This document shows positions 23,106-35,501 of a stretch of 64,000 nucleotides of DNA, in pieces. Position numbers and translations under genes: made by a program. Position 1 is the first letter of the stretch. Each line of letters starts with the position of its first letter. Under the pieces are notes generated by a model. The model searched no databases. It worked only from the letters and a program-made list of their open reading frames with translations, and had not been told where the DNA came from. The stretch comes from Rhinopithecus roxellana (taxonomy: Eukaryota; Chordata; Mammalia; Primates; Cercopithecidae), in the NCBI RefSeq assembly GCF_007565055.1, contig NC_044562.1:53082250-53146249 (forward strand). Direction: 5' to 3'.

Positions 23106-24365
23106 TTCTTCTCTACATATCCAACCTTTCTGTTTTACTATACAAATGTTGCCTGAGTGATCAAACTCTTCCTCAATTCCCATTTGACTTTTGTCTTCCT
23201 CACCAAGAGCCAAAAACAGCTGAAAATTTTTACTTTTATTAAAATAAGTTTACTTAGGGTAGCAAGGACTCTAAAATTCAAGACTAGCAATTAAATAAGT
23301 GGAGATCGGACAGGAAATGTTTATTTGTCCCAAGAGAGTCATTACAGCTCTCCTAGCTTAAGAAAGTGATACAGTATATGCTTTTGAGGGTTCCACATAA
23401 CCCACATGTCAGCTGCCCCAGCTGGTATTCACCAGAGAATTCCCTGCATCTAAGGCCTTGTGCTTATGTTTTAAAAGGTACTAATGGATATTAACATTAT
23501 GATAATGCCAAAAATCAAATTCCAAAGCCTTATCCTAGACACACGGCTTTCATCAGCTACACAAACCTCAGGGGAGATTTTATCAGCCACTGATCAAAGG
23601 AAGCAGCAGGAGCTGATACAAGCACAAGAAAGGGCGTGTGGAGTGTCCTCCACTCAAGTACACCCCAGAGCAGAGCGTCTCTAGGAATTGAGACAGCACA
23701 TCAGCAACTCGCTTGTAGTATTCAAATGAATGGAGTTCTCTTTAAGGGCAAATCTCTGAATAGAAAGTTTAAAATCTGATCCTGATTTAACATGATTATG
23801 CCCTCACCTGGATGTATATTGCTGTAAGAGATACCTTACCCATATGAGGGTCATGTCAAATTGCTTCCAAACATAAATGAAGTGAAGGACAAAATCACGT
23901 GACTCCTCAAGTGTGCTTAGCTCTGCACGATAAAACTGCTTTATTTGGAATCACGGCGAAAGAAGAGGGAAAGGCATCTGTAGACCATGCAGCTTATTAA
24001 ACAAATTTGTTTCTCGAGTCAAGTACTTGAGGTACTCTCAGTTCTAATTAATGTCTCTTGCAAATGCAGCCTCATAACTAACATTCATTTTTCTAATCGT
24101 AGCCATATGTTCCTTCCATCGTTTTAACGATATAAATGGAAATTATTGATGTTTTTCACTGAATATTTCTATTTAAAAAAAAACATTTTTTCAGGCTGAT
24201 GCTTTATGCTAAGATCAGTGGATGAAAATATCCCTCTCTGGAAATATTTTCTCACTTCCTGTAGTCCATAAGTAGGGGTGAGGCCTTATGTACGGTTTTT
24301 AAATATCGCATAAGAATTTTGCCTCTATTAGATCCATGCTACTAAAATGGCAGAACTCTTCACAT
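23106..24365. other. Single-copy non-coding DNA, nothing recognised
   Basis: About 1.26 kb. The 66-codon frame at 23484-23684 lies in a slightly GC-richer patch but has no recognisable domain. Confidence 0.45.
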
Positions 24366-24398
24366 AAAAAACAAAAACAAAAACAAAAACAAAAAAAC
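24366..24398. repeat. (CAAAA)n short tandem repeat
   Basis: Five to six ACAAAA-type units in a row. There is no adjoining Alu body, so it is a free-standing A-rich microsatellite. Confidence 0.9.
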
Positions 24399-25295
24399 AG
24401 AGATAAACTGAAAAGGGGATAGCTGATTCTCATATACAGCCTGTAGGTTGAAGCATAATCATTACATCTCTCGCAAGGGAAGAGAGGTTGATAGTTTACA
24501 ATAAACTTCAAGAAAATCGCTTGCTTATTTCCAGAAGCGAATAGCTTAAATCAAATTCCTTTATCTTTTCTAAATATGCCACATATGTTTTCATTTTAAG
24601 AAGTACTTCTTATGTAGTAAAAAGATATGTACAGATATTCAAGATTTCAGAGCTGGAAGAGACCCTAATGATCACCCAGTCAGGTGGTCCATAACCCTCA
24701 CTGTGTATCTTAAACATCTGACAAGCTTGCACACTGGTTCTTCACCAGAGAAATTATAATTCAATTGCTCTGAGGTGGACCTGGTGGAGAGAGATATACT
24801 GTTTTACAAAAGTAGTCCTGGTTATTTTAATATGTGGTCAAGCTTGAGAAGCACGAATCTTGTTTATCCATCTCTTTTGGAGCCAATGATATTAAATGAT
24901 TTGTTCAATGTCCATAGACAGTTATTTGTGACAGGGGGAGACTATGAGCTCAGGCTGAAAACCCCCACACCTGTGCATTTTCTTTTATAGTTTACTAATA
25001 CCTCTTTAATACATGCTTTTAAAATAAAAATAATTTAGCAATAGAAATATCTTTAAAAACAAGACAAAACAAAACCTAGAACTACTCTTCTTCTATTCCC
25101 TTTTCAAGGGTTTGTCCCCATCTTTTATTTTTTGTCATTGTAATCTCTCCAAAATGCCAGCTGTGTGTTAGAAGGTATCACTGTATAACTATGGGATTAA
25201 AATAAAAATATTAGTAAACTATTCCAGAATCGCCAAGAGTGCAAAACACAAAAGAAAGACTCCTATTTACCCTTGTATTAAAATATAACAATAGC
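24399..25295. other. Single-copy non-coding DNA, possible weak old DNA-transposon piece
   Basis: Around 24660-24760 the words 'gtggtccataaccctcactg' and 'ggttcttcaccagagaaatt' faintly resemble MER5-like hAT fragments, too weakly to call. The rest is unrecognised. Confidence 0.35.
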
Positions 25296-25299
25296 AGCC

Positions 25300-25450
25300 A
25301 AATCATCACCCCATGGAAGGAACTGTATTCGAGTGTTGGACCCAGACCGTCTCACCGCATCTCAGCAAAAACTCTGTGAGGTCATATATTATTATCATCT
25401 CAATTTGACAGATAAGAAAGCCAAGGCACCAAAATTTATTTCCCCAAATA
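25300..25450 (+). repeat. MIR-like SINE fragment (weak)
   Basis: 'aactctgtgaggtcatatatta', 'tcatctcaatttgacagat' and 'aagaaagccaaggcacc' keep the MIR core order, with poor identity upstream. Confidence 0.5.
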
Positions 25451-25498
25451 AATTCCCACAATTTAGGTAAACTTTGCATGGCTAGGAAATGGTAGTCA

Positions 25499-25504
<6 letters not shown>

Positions 25505-25529
<25 letters not shown>
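25505..25529. repeat. T25 homopolymer
   Basis: Twenty-five T residues with no Alu or L1 body attached that I can see. It may be the tail of a very short or decayed minus-strand retrotransposon copy, or simple slippage. Confidence 0.9.
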
Positions 25530-25531
<2 letters not shown>

Positions 25532-25634
25532 GTTTAATCTTAAAATCACAAGATGAAACTGTCCTTCAAAAGCAGTATTTTACCTTTAATCATAAAAAAA
25601 TAATATTTACAAAGTATTTAAAAAGGAAGATTAT

Positions 25635-25770
25635 ACTCCTTTTACATCTGATCTCATTTAGGTATTACAAGATTTATTACCATAATCATTTTGTTGAAGA
25701 GAAACTAAGGCTTGGGGAATACCCAATGTCCTCCCAGGGAGTAAGTGACCAAACCCAAATCAGAGTTTTT
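25635..25770 (+). repeat. MIR-like SINE fragment (weak)
   Basis: 'catctgatctcatttaggtat', 'tgaagagaaactaaggct' and 'aagtgaccaaacccaaatca' follow MIR order. It lies only about 200 bases from another MIR-like piece, in the same orientation. Confidence 0.5.
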
Positions 25771-26344
25771 ATGATTCTATATGCAGTACTGCACTCCAGC
25801 CACCATACAGCTTTAAATCTGAAGATTGTTTTCCTGGCTCTGACGAGTATTTCATATGGTCAGTTCTGCTAGAAAAACAGTATAAAACTTACTTCAAACA
25901 GCCAAAAAACAAATTCCTTGCTGTTCAGATTAAACTGTTGATTGTGCTGAAATTCACGGGTACACTAAGAAACAAAATAAACTGTGTCAATTCTCCCCAA
26001 AGATTTTGTTGTGCATTCTTTTATTTTTATTCACATAATCTATGTTTACTGAGCTGCAGTAAAGGATGCATGGGCTATTTTTATTCAGAGAAAGGCTATA
26101 ACACCAGCCAAGCAGAAGGACCCATCCATGACCAGAATGCAATGGCCTTCATTATCTTCCAACTCACTCCTAAATGACTCACTGAGAGCTGCCAGATGGT
26201 GTTTTCTCTCACCCCTTGCCTTGCATTTATTTAATTATTTTAACATAGTTTTTGTTCTGCTGCCGTGATGCCTAATAGGCAGATACATTTGGGAGTTAGT
26301 TTCTTCTTCTAATATTGACCAGTGCATTTAGAAAATTTCTCACT
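25771..26344. other. Single-copy non-coding DNA, nothing recognised
   Basis: No repeat or coding content is recognised. Confidence 0.4.
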
Positions 26345-26565
26345 CTTTAATAATAACACTTATTGGGTACATACAATATACCAGATGCTGAGCCAATGGA
26401 TTTTTATATATTCCTCATTTAATCATCCAACAACTCACAAACGAGGAGGCTGAAGTTTAGGGAGGTTAATACATGTACCCTGGGCTAAACAGCTGGTCAA
26501 AAAGGTAGAGGCGGATAATTGGAACTAAGCCCCCAATCTTAATCTTTCTGTAAGACTTCTGTGGT
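26345..26565 (+). repeat. MIR-type SINE
   Basis: 'aacacttattgggtacatac', 'ccagatgctgagccaatg', 'cctcatttaatcatccaaca', 'gaggaggctgaagtttaggg' and 'ggctaaacagctggtca' match MIR in order on the plus strand. Confidence 0.8.
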
Positions 26566-29474
26566 AGAAGTTACAAGCACTAACACTTTTGGGAAATAAG
26601 CAAATATATTAAAATGATAAAGAAACCCAAAAAGTTAATATTCATCCATGTGGAGAACGATCAGGTAGGTGACTAAGTCATCAAAAAAATGAAAAGATAT
26701 GTGGTAGACCTGGAGATGTGCTGCCCTCATCCCCCGTGCAGCTGCAGGGAGTGCTGTCAGGAGGCAGCCTCTAACATGGGGCTCCTTTGGGATCTGCTTT
26801 AGTTGCAGGGAGCCACCTTGTTTGCACTCTCACCCTGTCTGAGGCAGCCTGCACAAAAGCCCAGTCATCCTGAGTCATCAGCAATATTCTCTCTAGAGAC
26901 ACCTGCTGGGTTGGCCACGGCTTTGCCAGGTCTGCTTCACAATGTGAGATCTTTCTCCATCCAATCTTGCTTTCAACCATAATATTCCAGATATTCATTC
27001 GTTGTAAACCTTTTTCACCCAAAGGTTGGAGGAACCTGAGCTGTAACAATACTGCAAAGTTTTTGACAAAGAATAAAAATTATTTTATTGCTAGACTAGG
27101 AATTTTTGAGTCTCAAGAATCTTTACATGTAAACATACTAAATAATTTTTATGGTAGTCTCAAGACATAGAATTCCCCCAAATTGGGGTGGGGGCTTGGG
27201 GTGTGATGGTAATAAGAGGCAGGTACCTACTTAACTCTTCTTTAGACTGAACTGATCAGGTAATTCAGAACCACATCTGGTTTTGACAACATGCTCACAA
27301 TACCCCCCAAATGGAGGCCTATACAAACTACCGTATCCTCCTGGGTCTATAGTGTTCCTAGTTGCTGAATCCATATTATTATTCTAGGCAGTTTGACATA
27401 TATACCTATGACATCAGTTCCATATCAGAATATTTCTATAAAATTACTTCCAAGACAATTATCAGATATAAAGAGATTCTCCTCAATATGCTTCAACAAC
27501 AGTCAAACCCTATGCTATGTATGGTATCAATATTCTAAATAGAAAGCATTGACTGACATATGATAAAGAATTATCAGAATCAGTCTCTATGCCCAGTCAC
27601 TTTTCCACCCTCAGGTAGCCTCCCTTAACATCATGCCTGTTCTTAGTACCATTTTACTCTCTATTAATGTCAACTTTGTTTTATTAAGGAGGTCATGGTA
27701 ATTAAGCCATCTCAAAATAATTCTCATTTTTAAGGAAAGGGACACTGGAACCCAAGAAAAGTTTCTGGACCCAGACAACAAAGCAATTATAGGGAATTAA
27801 AAGGCATATGGCTCATATCTGGGGACAAAGAACTTTCTGGCACTGACCAGGCTTGTAGAAGAAATGAATGTTAAAGGAGGAGGTGAGAGGAAGCAGAAGG
27901 CTTTCCCTCTCCCTCTTTCTAGATCCACCTCACCAGAAATGATAAGATGGCATACCACCCTGTGTTTGATAACAGTTTCAGATGGAAAAACATAGTCTTC
28001 ATTTCTTATCAATGAAAACTACTTGAGTATGTTTGGGGTGTTACTTGGGTATTAACTCAGAAAATTCAGATATAGGATTCTAGAGAATTAGATAACTTAT
28101 GCATAATATAAATATGCAGGTTACACAGCTAGTAGCTAATACTAGCAAACATGATAAAGAATCAGTGATAGATATCAAAAAGGGAGAAGAGAATAAAAAT
28201 ATTTGACTGTAACCTTACAAAAGTCACTCATTATTTTAATTACGAATATTTTTTAAAACTAGTCGCAAATCATGGATATGGATATTAACCAAGTCACAAA
28301 CTTTGAGCAAATGAACAAATACATATATTTGAAACTGACATGATGTTTCTCTTAAACATAAAAATTTTACAAATTACTAGTAAATTATTCCAATTTTCTT
28401 TCAGTTTTTAATTCTGAACTAGTTTTAGCATCCTTTTTGCTCTACTGTGAACTTATTTACATTAAAATTAATCTAGAAGTCTACAATTAAGCAACTCCTA
28501 GGTAAAATGGGTTACTCAAATGTGTATGTTTTAATGAATAATTGCATGTTGCTTGATACTTTCGTTCAAAGAAAATGTCAACAAAATCCTGTTTTGGATG
28601 TAGGTGCTTCTCTATTCAAGGACAGAACCTGCAAAGGGGCTTTCTACAGCACCAGGCGAGAATCTCCTAGGAATTAGGGATGACATTCGTGCTTGGGACC
28701 TGTCCCCAACTGGGAGTCCAGAGCTCTCCATTCATGCTGCCTCATCTCCTGAGGCTGATTCACAAGGGAGGGGAACAGTCACGTTAGCTGCTCTTGTCAC
28801 CACAAGGAACTGACCAGCCTTTGGCTCACATAACAGTGGCACACATTTTGGAGTTTCTCACTTCCTCTGTGCTCGGGAGTAGATAATGTTGCAAAGACTA
28901 AAATTTACAAACTCAAATCTATCTTGTAAAAGAAGAGTAAAAAAGCCATGCTAACAGATAAAGACTTAATACTTTCAAAAAAGAACAGTCATTGGAATCA
29001 CCATTTTTATATACCATATTTGAATCATATAACACTTTTCTCAGGGTGGTTGAATTCATCAGGAAAAATACATATAGATATTTATATGTATAGCTACATT
29101 CATATGTTACTTTGATTTTACTTAGATTGTTGAAAGTCCCTCCAAAGCTTGCATAACTCTAATAATTAAAAGTTATTAGTGAAGGCTGATCTCAAGGTAA
29201 AAAAATAAAATTAGAAGGACTTGACTTTAAAAAGCAACTTAAAGATTAAATAATAATAATAAAACTTACATTTGAGGGCCATTCTTCATTGTTTTATAGA
29301 TCCCTAGCCATGCATTCTCCCAGAGCTAACATAAAACTGCCAATCAAAACATGTTGAGTTCCTACTCTATGCTCTCAACTGTATTAGCACTCTGTTGACT
29401 GTAGAATCATCCAGAGGGGAGGTCACTCCCATCAACTGGGTGCATGATTCAGGGCAACTGCCTTGAAATCCTTT
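26566..29474. other. Single-copy non-coding DNA, nothing recognised
   Basis: About 2.9 kb. A moderately GC-rich patch at 26700-26960 carries a 92-codon minus-strand frame (26771-27049), and another at 28590-28815 carries a 69-codon plus-strand frame. Neither shows a domain I know, and no splice or promoter context supports a gene. Confidence 0.5.
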
Positions 29475-29477
29475 TTT

Positions 29478-29780
29478 CACTTTTATTTTAATTTTTATTT
29501 TTTGAGACAGGGTCTCACTCTGTTGCCCAGGCTGGAATACAGGCATGATCATGGCTCACCGCGCCTTCATCTGTTGGGTTTAGCAATCCTCCCACCTCAG
29601 CCACCTGAGTAGCTAGGACTGCAGGTGTGTGCCAGCATGCAGGCTAATTTTTAAAATTTTTGTAGAGATGAGGTCTCATGATGTTGCCCACACTGATCTG
29701 AAACTTCTGAGCTCAAGGGATCCTCTTATCTCGATTTGCCAAAGTGCTGGGATTACAGGCACGAGCCACCACACCCAGCC
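29478..29780 (-). mobile_element. Alu SINE, old (AluJ-like)
   Basis: Minus-strand Alu: T-rich tail, 'gagacagggtctcactctg', 'gcccaggctggaatacagg', 'cctgagtagctaggactgc', 'gatgaggtctcatgatg', ending 'gagccaccacacccagcc'. It is diverged throughout and has J-type wording. Confidence 0.9.
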
Positions 29781-30750
29781 TTGGAATGCTTTTTAACTGA
29801 CCTGTGCTTAGCCCCTCTTAGCTTTGGTCTTCTCAAGTGTAAAATGGGGATAACTAATTTCTTTTTTAGGGCTGATGGAAAAAATACACAAGACACTATA
29901 TGTAAGGTGCCAGGCACAAGGCTTGGTATTTATAAATGGTAAATGCTCACAGTAGTTAGTAATTGTGATTGCAATAGTAATTTATGTATGTTGTATGCAT
30001 AATGTATGTAGCAGCAGTGGTCATTCCATGTAGAAACTAGCTGGGGCAGGGGTGGGAAAAACATATTACAATAGCCACAGCTTCCCTAGTATCCCTGGAT
30101 CTCTGTCAATAAAGTGGGTAGCTGCATTGTGTAGCTGCTTCTTCTGGCTTAATTTCTATAAATGTGTGAGAAAAGAACTCATAAGAGGGAGAAATATCTT
30201 CTGTCCACAACTCAGGTCACAGGCATAATCAGAGAATATAATCATTTCATAATTTCAGAGTCCAAGGTATATACCTATACCTAAATTTTTCCAACATTGG
30301 TTATTTCTTGCAGGACAAATAAGAATTTGATCCCTCATATATTTCACCCAACAAGTCGTCCACTTACAATGTACCAGTCACTAAATATGGTGGGGAGAGT
30401 TGAGTTCTGTTCACTATTTTCCCTTAAGGAGCTAGTGTCCAATAGAAGAAAGACAGTCATGTAAACAATAAGAGATCATGAAAAGAGAACAGAAATCTAA
30501 AACCCAAGAGGAAAATTGAGCAGCATAGAGCAGTTCAGAAATCTAGGGGACCTTGTAGTGAATAGACTGGAGCCAAACAAACGCTTCTACCATTGCCTGT
30601 GTTTCCATTTGTGTTCATTTCTTACACTGTGCTTTTTAAAGCATCCTTTAGAAAAGGAAAATGTGGCACCTTGGTATCACTTTTGGTTATATGATGCATC
30701 ATCATGCTATAATTTTAACAAAGTTGCTATGCTAGCCATAGGGAAGGAAA
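29781..30750. other. Single-copy non-coding DNA, possible weak L2/MIR tail
   Basis: At 29850-29950 'taaggtgccaggcacaagg' and 'taaatggtaaatgctcac' resemble the 'gcctggcacatagtaggtgctca' ends of old LINE2/MIR repeats. The rest is unrecognised. A 113-codon plus-strand frame begins at 30516 but has no recognisable domain. Confidence 0.4.
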
Positions 30751-30754
30751 TATT

Positions 30755-31145
30755 TAATTCCTCACTCATTGCTAGATTCATGGCTGAGGGACCAATAACA
30801 AAAGAGAGATTAATAAGAGAAAAGCATACACATTTATTTAATGTAAGCTTTATGTGACACTGTAGCCTTCATAAGGAAACAAAGATTAAAAAAAAAAAAA
30901 AAGCAAAAACAGGTAACCTAGTATATTTTTACGCTTAGGTCTGATGAAGAGATGGATAGTCATGGAGAAGTATGATTGGATAAAGTGGGTATAATCTAAT
31001 AATAATAAACTGGGGGGAATTTAGCAAGCCCTGCTTGTTCTGATTCTTATCTGTGCCCCTGTGCCTTCAAAGATAAAGATGTTCCTTTCCTCTGGGTTTA
31101 GGAAGGGCACCTCTCAAATGAAGGTCTCATGATCTGCTTCAAAAA
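30755..31145 (-). mobile_element. Possible solo retroviral-type LTR (ERV1-like), degenerate
   Basis: Read on the minus strand, this block has features seen in ERV1 (MER4-group) LTRs: an AATAAA polyadenylation motif at about 30836-30841, and 'tgcccttcctaaacc' and 'gttattggtccctcag' strings. No internal retroviral region lies on either side. The family call is from memory of LTR style, not from a match, and it may instead be unrelated single-copy DNA. It includes an A-run near 30888-30902. There is no coding capacity. Confidence 0.4.
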
Positions 31146-31420
31146 AGAAGGGCAGGAGAAAGAGAGTGATCTTCTTAGGTTTTATGATATGTTTCAGGTG
31201 AGAAGAGTAAGAAGGTGAGACTGGGCTTCCTGCTTCTGCTGTTTTCTCAAATGCCAAGATGCCATATTTTGGGTAACATGTCCTGAATCCCATTACCACT
31301 CTAATCAATTCTAATATTTGTTAGTAGAGTACAGAGAATAAATTCAAATTCTTTTATTGAGGCAGAGATATAATTATGAAGTATACACCAACACACATTT
31401 CCTAAGTTTATTTGAATATA

Positions 31421-31921
31421 CAGTTGACCCTTGAAGAATCCTTGGGTAAGGGGCACTGATCCTTCCTTGTGCAGCAAAAAATCCATGTATAACTTTTGAC
31501 TCCCCCAAAACTTAACTACTAATAGCCTACTGTTGACCAGGAGCCTTACAAATAACATAAAAAGCTGATTAACACATAAATTGTGTATTCTATTATACAC
31601 TGTATTCTGATAATAAAGTATGCCAGAGGAAAAAATATTAAGAAAATTGTAAGGAAGAGAAAATGTATCTACTATTCATTAAGTGGAAGCAGGTCATCAA
31701 AAAGGTCTTCATCCTCATCATCTTCATGTTGAGTAGGCTGAGGAGGAAGAGGAAGAGAAGGGGTTGATCTTGCTGTCTTAAAAGTGGCAAAGGCAGAAGA
31801 GGTGAGAAGGTGGAAAGGGAGGCAGGAAAGGTAGTTACACTTGGTGTATCTTTTATTGAAAAAAAATCCATGTATAAATGAACCTGTGCAGTTCAAGCCC
31901 ATGTTATTCAAGGGTCAATTG
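31421..31921. mobile_element. 501-bp non-autonomous DNA transposon with TA target duplication
   Basis: The ends are imperfect inverted repeats: 'cagttgacccttgaa' on the left and 'ttcaagggtcaattg' on the right. Each end is flanked by TA (31419-31420, 31922-31923). TA duplication with such termini fits the Tc1/mariner (Tigger-like) superfamily. The internal sequence has no transposase frame. An acidic frame, encoded by 'tcttcatcctcatcatc' on the minus strand, is low-complexity. This is a fossil non-autonomous copy, and I do not give a subfamily name. Confidence 0.75.
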
Positions 31922-31923
31922 TA

Positions 31924-33370
31924 ATGAGGATTGATGTATACAGGTTGAGTATCTCTTTTCTGAAATCTTTTCAGGATTTATGGGATTAGCAAATTTGTTT
32001 TAGAATTGGATACAACTCATCTATTTTAGGACCACATCAGTATGTCTGTCTACTATATCTTGTTAACTATGCAAGATATTAAACAATAGAATTTTTGCTT
32101 AATACAAATATGTTTGTGATTAACGTAATATTTTTTGTATGTCTGAAATAAAATTTCAAATGTATTGAACTGAGTAAAAGCTGTTTTATAGAATGACAGA
32201 CGTCTTAGTCAAGGCTAAGCATATCTAGAAACAAAGCATTAATATCAAAAGGGTAACGTGTGATCTTAGTTTCATGTACTCACATTTTAAGAATCATATA
32301 TAAATTGTGGTGGTCACCACACCCAGAACAGTGATATGTTTCCATAGTAACTGTTGATCTACTTATAAAAAAACAAGGGTGGTGAGGAAGGAGAAACAAA
32401 AAGAACAAAGTAAGAAATAGAAGTAATTGGCCCTGAATACATAATGATTACAAGAGAAACAGTTTGGTAAAGCATGTTTAGAGGGCATTTTAACTCAGGA
32501 AAATATTAGGAACTTGTGATATTTTTGAAGACAAGAGTTATGTTTTCTGTTTCTTTTAAATCTTTTTGTAGTCTGAAACAAAGCCATGCACATAAGGGGC
32601 AAGCAATAATTAAATAAGAGAAAGACAGAAAGAGAGAAAGAAAGTAAAGAGGAAAGGAGGAAAAAAACTGAAAAATGAAAACATTCAAGAAGACAAACCT
32701 CTCTCTACCATCAGATCAATAGGCTTGAAAATAATAGAACAAATACCAATGATCAATTTTCAAAAATAATGATCAACTGTGAATGCTAAAGGGAGAAAGT
32801 GTCCCTTTTTAAAACCTATCATTGCAGGTGTTCACAAATGCCACTCAAGTCACTCTCAACTCTGGCTGCCACTTTAATAAGAAAGGCTCAGCCGGAAGGT
32901 AAATTATATTCGTAAGTTTGAGCTTAATTCATTCAGCCAGTTTGAATTATGAGAACAGAAAAACATATGTCTCCTTCCCCAGTGGCATTTTTACACTCAT
33001 ATAAGTCAAAAGTAACTATCCTGTCAACAACTCAAGTAATAAAAAAATGCATGAATTTGAAGATTAACACATTTAAACTCACATGGACATTTTACAGCAT
33101 GTTTGCAGGTATTTTGGTTTTTTAAATGTAACCTTTGACGTTTAACTTCTGTACATTCTTTTCTAAGCTTAACTATCTTTAAACTTTCCATAGCAATTTA
33201 AAACTAAATTGACCATATTACTAAGATTAATTTACTTGTGTTGCAGATTAAAAGAAAAATAATTCTGGCTGTACTTACAAAGCAGTTTGCCTATGTAAAC
33301 TTCAATGCTTTATAAGAAGATCATCTGAGATAAGTTTGGAATTATTCTGTTGACTGAATAGAAACTACAT
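31924..33370. other. Single-copy non-coding DNA, nothing firmly recognised
   Basis: Directly after the transposon, 'acaggttgagtatctcttttctgaaatc' (31940-31967) resembles the start of another Tigger-type element, but the body that follows is not recognisable. A GA-rich patch lies at 32620-32665. The rest is AT-rich with no coding content. Confidence 0.4.
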
Positions 33371-33371
33371 G

Positions 33372-33525
33372 CTTCTGAGACTTGACTGTGCACACAAATC
33401 ACCTGAGATCATTAAGATGCAGATTTTTACTAATAAGTCTGGAGTAATGCTTAAGGTTCTGATTTTGGACATCCAGCTGATGTGAAACAGACCACATTTT
33501 GAGTAGCAAGGCTTTAGAGAACTAG
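33372..33525 (+). repeat. MER5-type hAT DNA-transposon fragment
   Basis: 'gactgtgcacacaaatcacctg', 'cattaagatgcagattttta', 'ccagctgatgtgaaa' and 'ccacattttgagtagcaagg' keep the order of the mammalian MER5 element (hAT-Charlie derived). It is diverged and non-coding. Confidence 0.7.
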
Positions 33526-34839
33526 AATATTTTGTTAAATATTTTCCATTTTCTTTTCCTTTTCGATTTGTGATTTATTCTTTTACAATCTTAACTTGTA
33601 GAAGAGTGAAGAGTTCTAGCCCTTTATGTTGCGTAGTACATAAAAAGAACTGCACACATGGACTCTCCTTAGAAATTTGTTAAGAATTGCTTCCTCTAAA
33701 ACGTTTGATCGGTTTGTTTTCCTACTTGCCTTTGGTAATAATGAAGATTGCTGATTAATTGCAGTTTAATTGTTACAACAAATTTTGCTGCATTTACAAA
33801 AATGTGCTGATGTAAAAGTCTAAAAAGTAGCACAGATTCAAAAGACATCTCCAGACCTGAAAATAACAATAACATTTTTGGCGACACACAAAGGGACAGG
33901 AAATTGTAATGAGTTTCTTTTAGCCCAAAAAGCAACCACAAACTATATTTCATACTGTTATTGGAACAACAGAATCAACGTCCTCCATACGGGCCAGCAA
34001 AAAAGACACCTTTAAAATGCTATTGGAAGCCATAAATTGAAAAATGGGGCAGGTTAAGGGTGTAATGATACAAGCAGGACAAAAACAGGAAGCCAGCAAA
34101 TCTTAAGGGAGATCTTCCATGGCCTCAACTCTATAAAAAATACACAAATACAACTGGAAGTAGTTTTTCATGTTTTTTTATTTCTGGTTCTAAATTTATT
34201 CAAGTGATGAGCAGGAAAATCCACCTCAACAGATCCCTGAAACTGTGCACTTGAGTTCTTCTATTACAACCTTGGTTCATTAAAAAATTGTAAAACTCAG
34301 GGTATGTTTGCCCATGTGATTAAAGTCAGAATATATTGGTATATGGTCCTTCTCCTCTTTAAGACAGGCAGAGAATATGAGTCAAAACTTATAACTTCTT
34401 TTTCTCTGTATATATGTCCACAAGTTTTTAGTACAATGTTAAGTAGATATCCAGGCAATTCAATCTATCTTATTTATCCTGTTAATGTCAGAGTTTTTTG
34501 ATAAACTATAGATGGTCAATGAGCAGAATACTTCATAGAAGAGAGTAGAATGTAAGTATATTTATTTCATTTTATACTAAAATAGATTTTTTTTTCATTT
34601 TCAGGAGGTAAAGTTAACATATAGATATGACAGCAACAAAAAATATACTTTTTAAAAATAGTTGGATTTTTAGTCACTTCTACTACAAATGTAAGACTAC
34701 CTGATTTTAGCTCTGTTAAAAGCTAGTGTGGATAATAAAATGCTGCTACTGACAAATAATGCATTCTTCTTAATCTGTCTCGTTCATGTCCTTTAAGATA
34801 GAGGGGAAAAGATGGTACATGATTAACTATATCTACTGA
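33526..34839. other. Single-copy non-coding DNA, nothing recognised
   Basis: AT-rich interval up to the L1. No coding content is recognised. Confidence 0.45.
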
Positions 34840-35199
34840 TGCTTAGGAATAAATTTAACCACAGTGGTAAAAAGATCCCTACACTAAAAAATATAAAGCA
34901 CTGATGAAAGAAATGGAAGAGGTATAAATAAATGGAAAGAGAGCACATGTTCATGGATTAGAAGAGTTAATAAGGCTAACATGTCCAAAGGAGTCAAAGT
35001 GATCTACAGATTCAATGCAATCTCTAACAAAATTCCAATTGCATTTTTTACAGAGATAGAAAAATCAATCCTAGAATTCATATGAAGTCACAAAGGACTT
35101 CAAATAGACAAACAATCTTGAGCAAAAGAATGAAGTTGGAGGCATTACACTACCTGATTTCAAAATATTACAAAACTATAGTAGTAAAAATAGCATGAA

Positions 35200-35501
35200 G
35201 GCCGGGCGCGGTGGCTCAAGCCTGTAATCCCAGCACTTTGGGAGGCCGAGGCGGGCGGATCACAAGGTCAGGAGATCGAGACCATCCTGGCTAACACGGT
35301 GAAACCCCATCTCTACTAAAAAATACAAAAAACTAGCCGGGCGACGAGGCGGGCGCCTGTAGTCCCAGCTACTCGGGAGGCTGAGACAGGAGAATGGCGT
35401 GAACCCGGGAGGCAGAGCTTGCAGTGAGCTGAGAGCCGGCCACTGCACTCCAGCCTGGGCGGCAGAGCGAGACTCCGTCTCAAAAAAAAAAAAAAAAAAA
35501 A
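35200..35501 (+). mobile_element. AluY SINE with Old World monkey-type diagnostic changes, in L1
   Basis: Near-consensus full-length Alu ('ggccgggcgcggtggctca' start) with an A18-19 tail. It is bounded by a perfect 12-bp target-site duplication AAAAATAGCATG (35186-35197 and 35511-35522). Its body has 'aaaactagccgggcgacgagg' in place of the common 'aaattagccgggcgtggtgg'. The right monomer has 'agccggccactgcactcc' where human AluY has 'atcgcgccactgcactcc'. I associate these changes with cercopithecid AluY (AluYR-type) lineages. It is the youngest-looking Alu here. Confidence 0.93.

Noticed and set aside
30516..30857. 113-codon plus-strand frame
   Set aside because: No domain is recognised. It runs into an LTR-like block and its amino-acid make-up looks random.
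31638..31911. Acidic/serine-rich frames in the DNA transposon
   Set aside because: Non-coding part of a non-autonomous element. The run of D/E codons comes from a 'cttcatcctcatcatc' tract.
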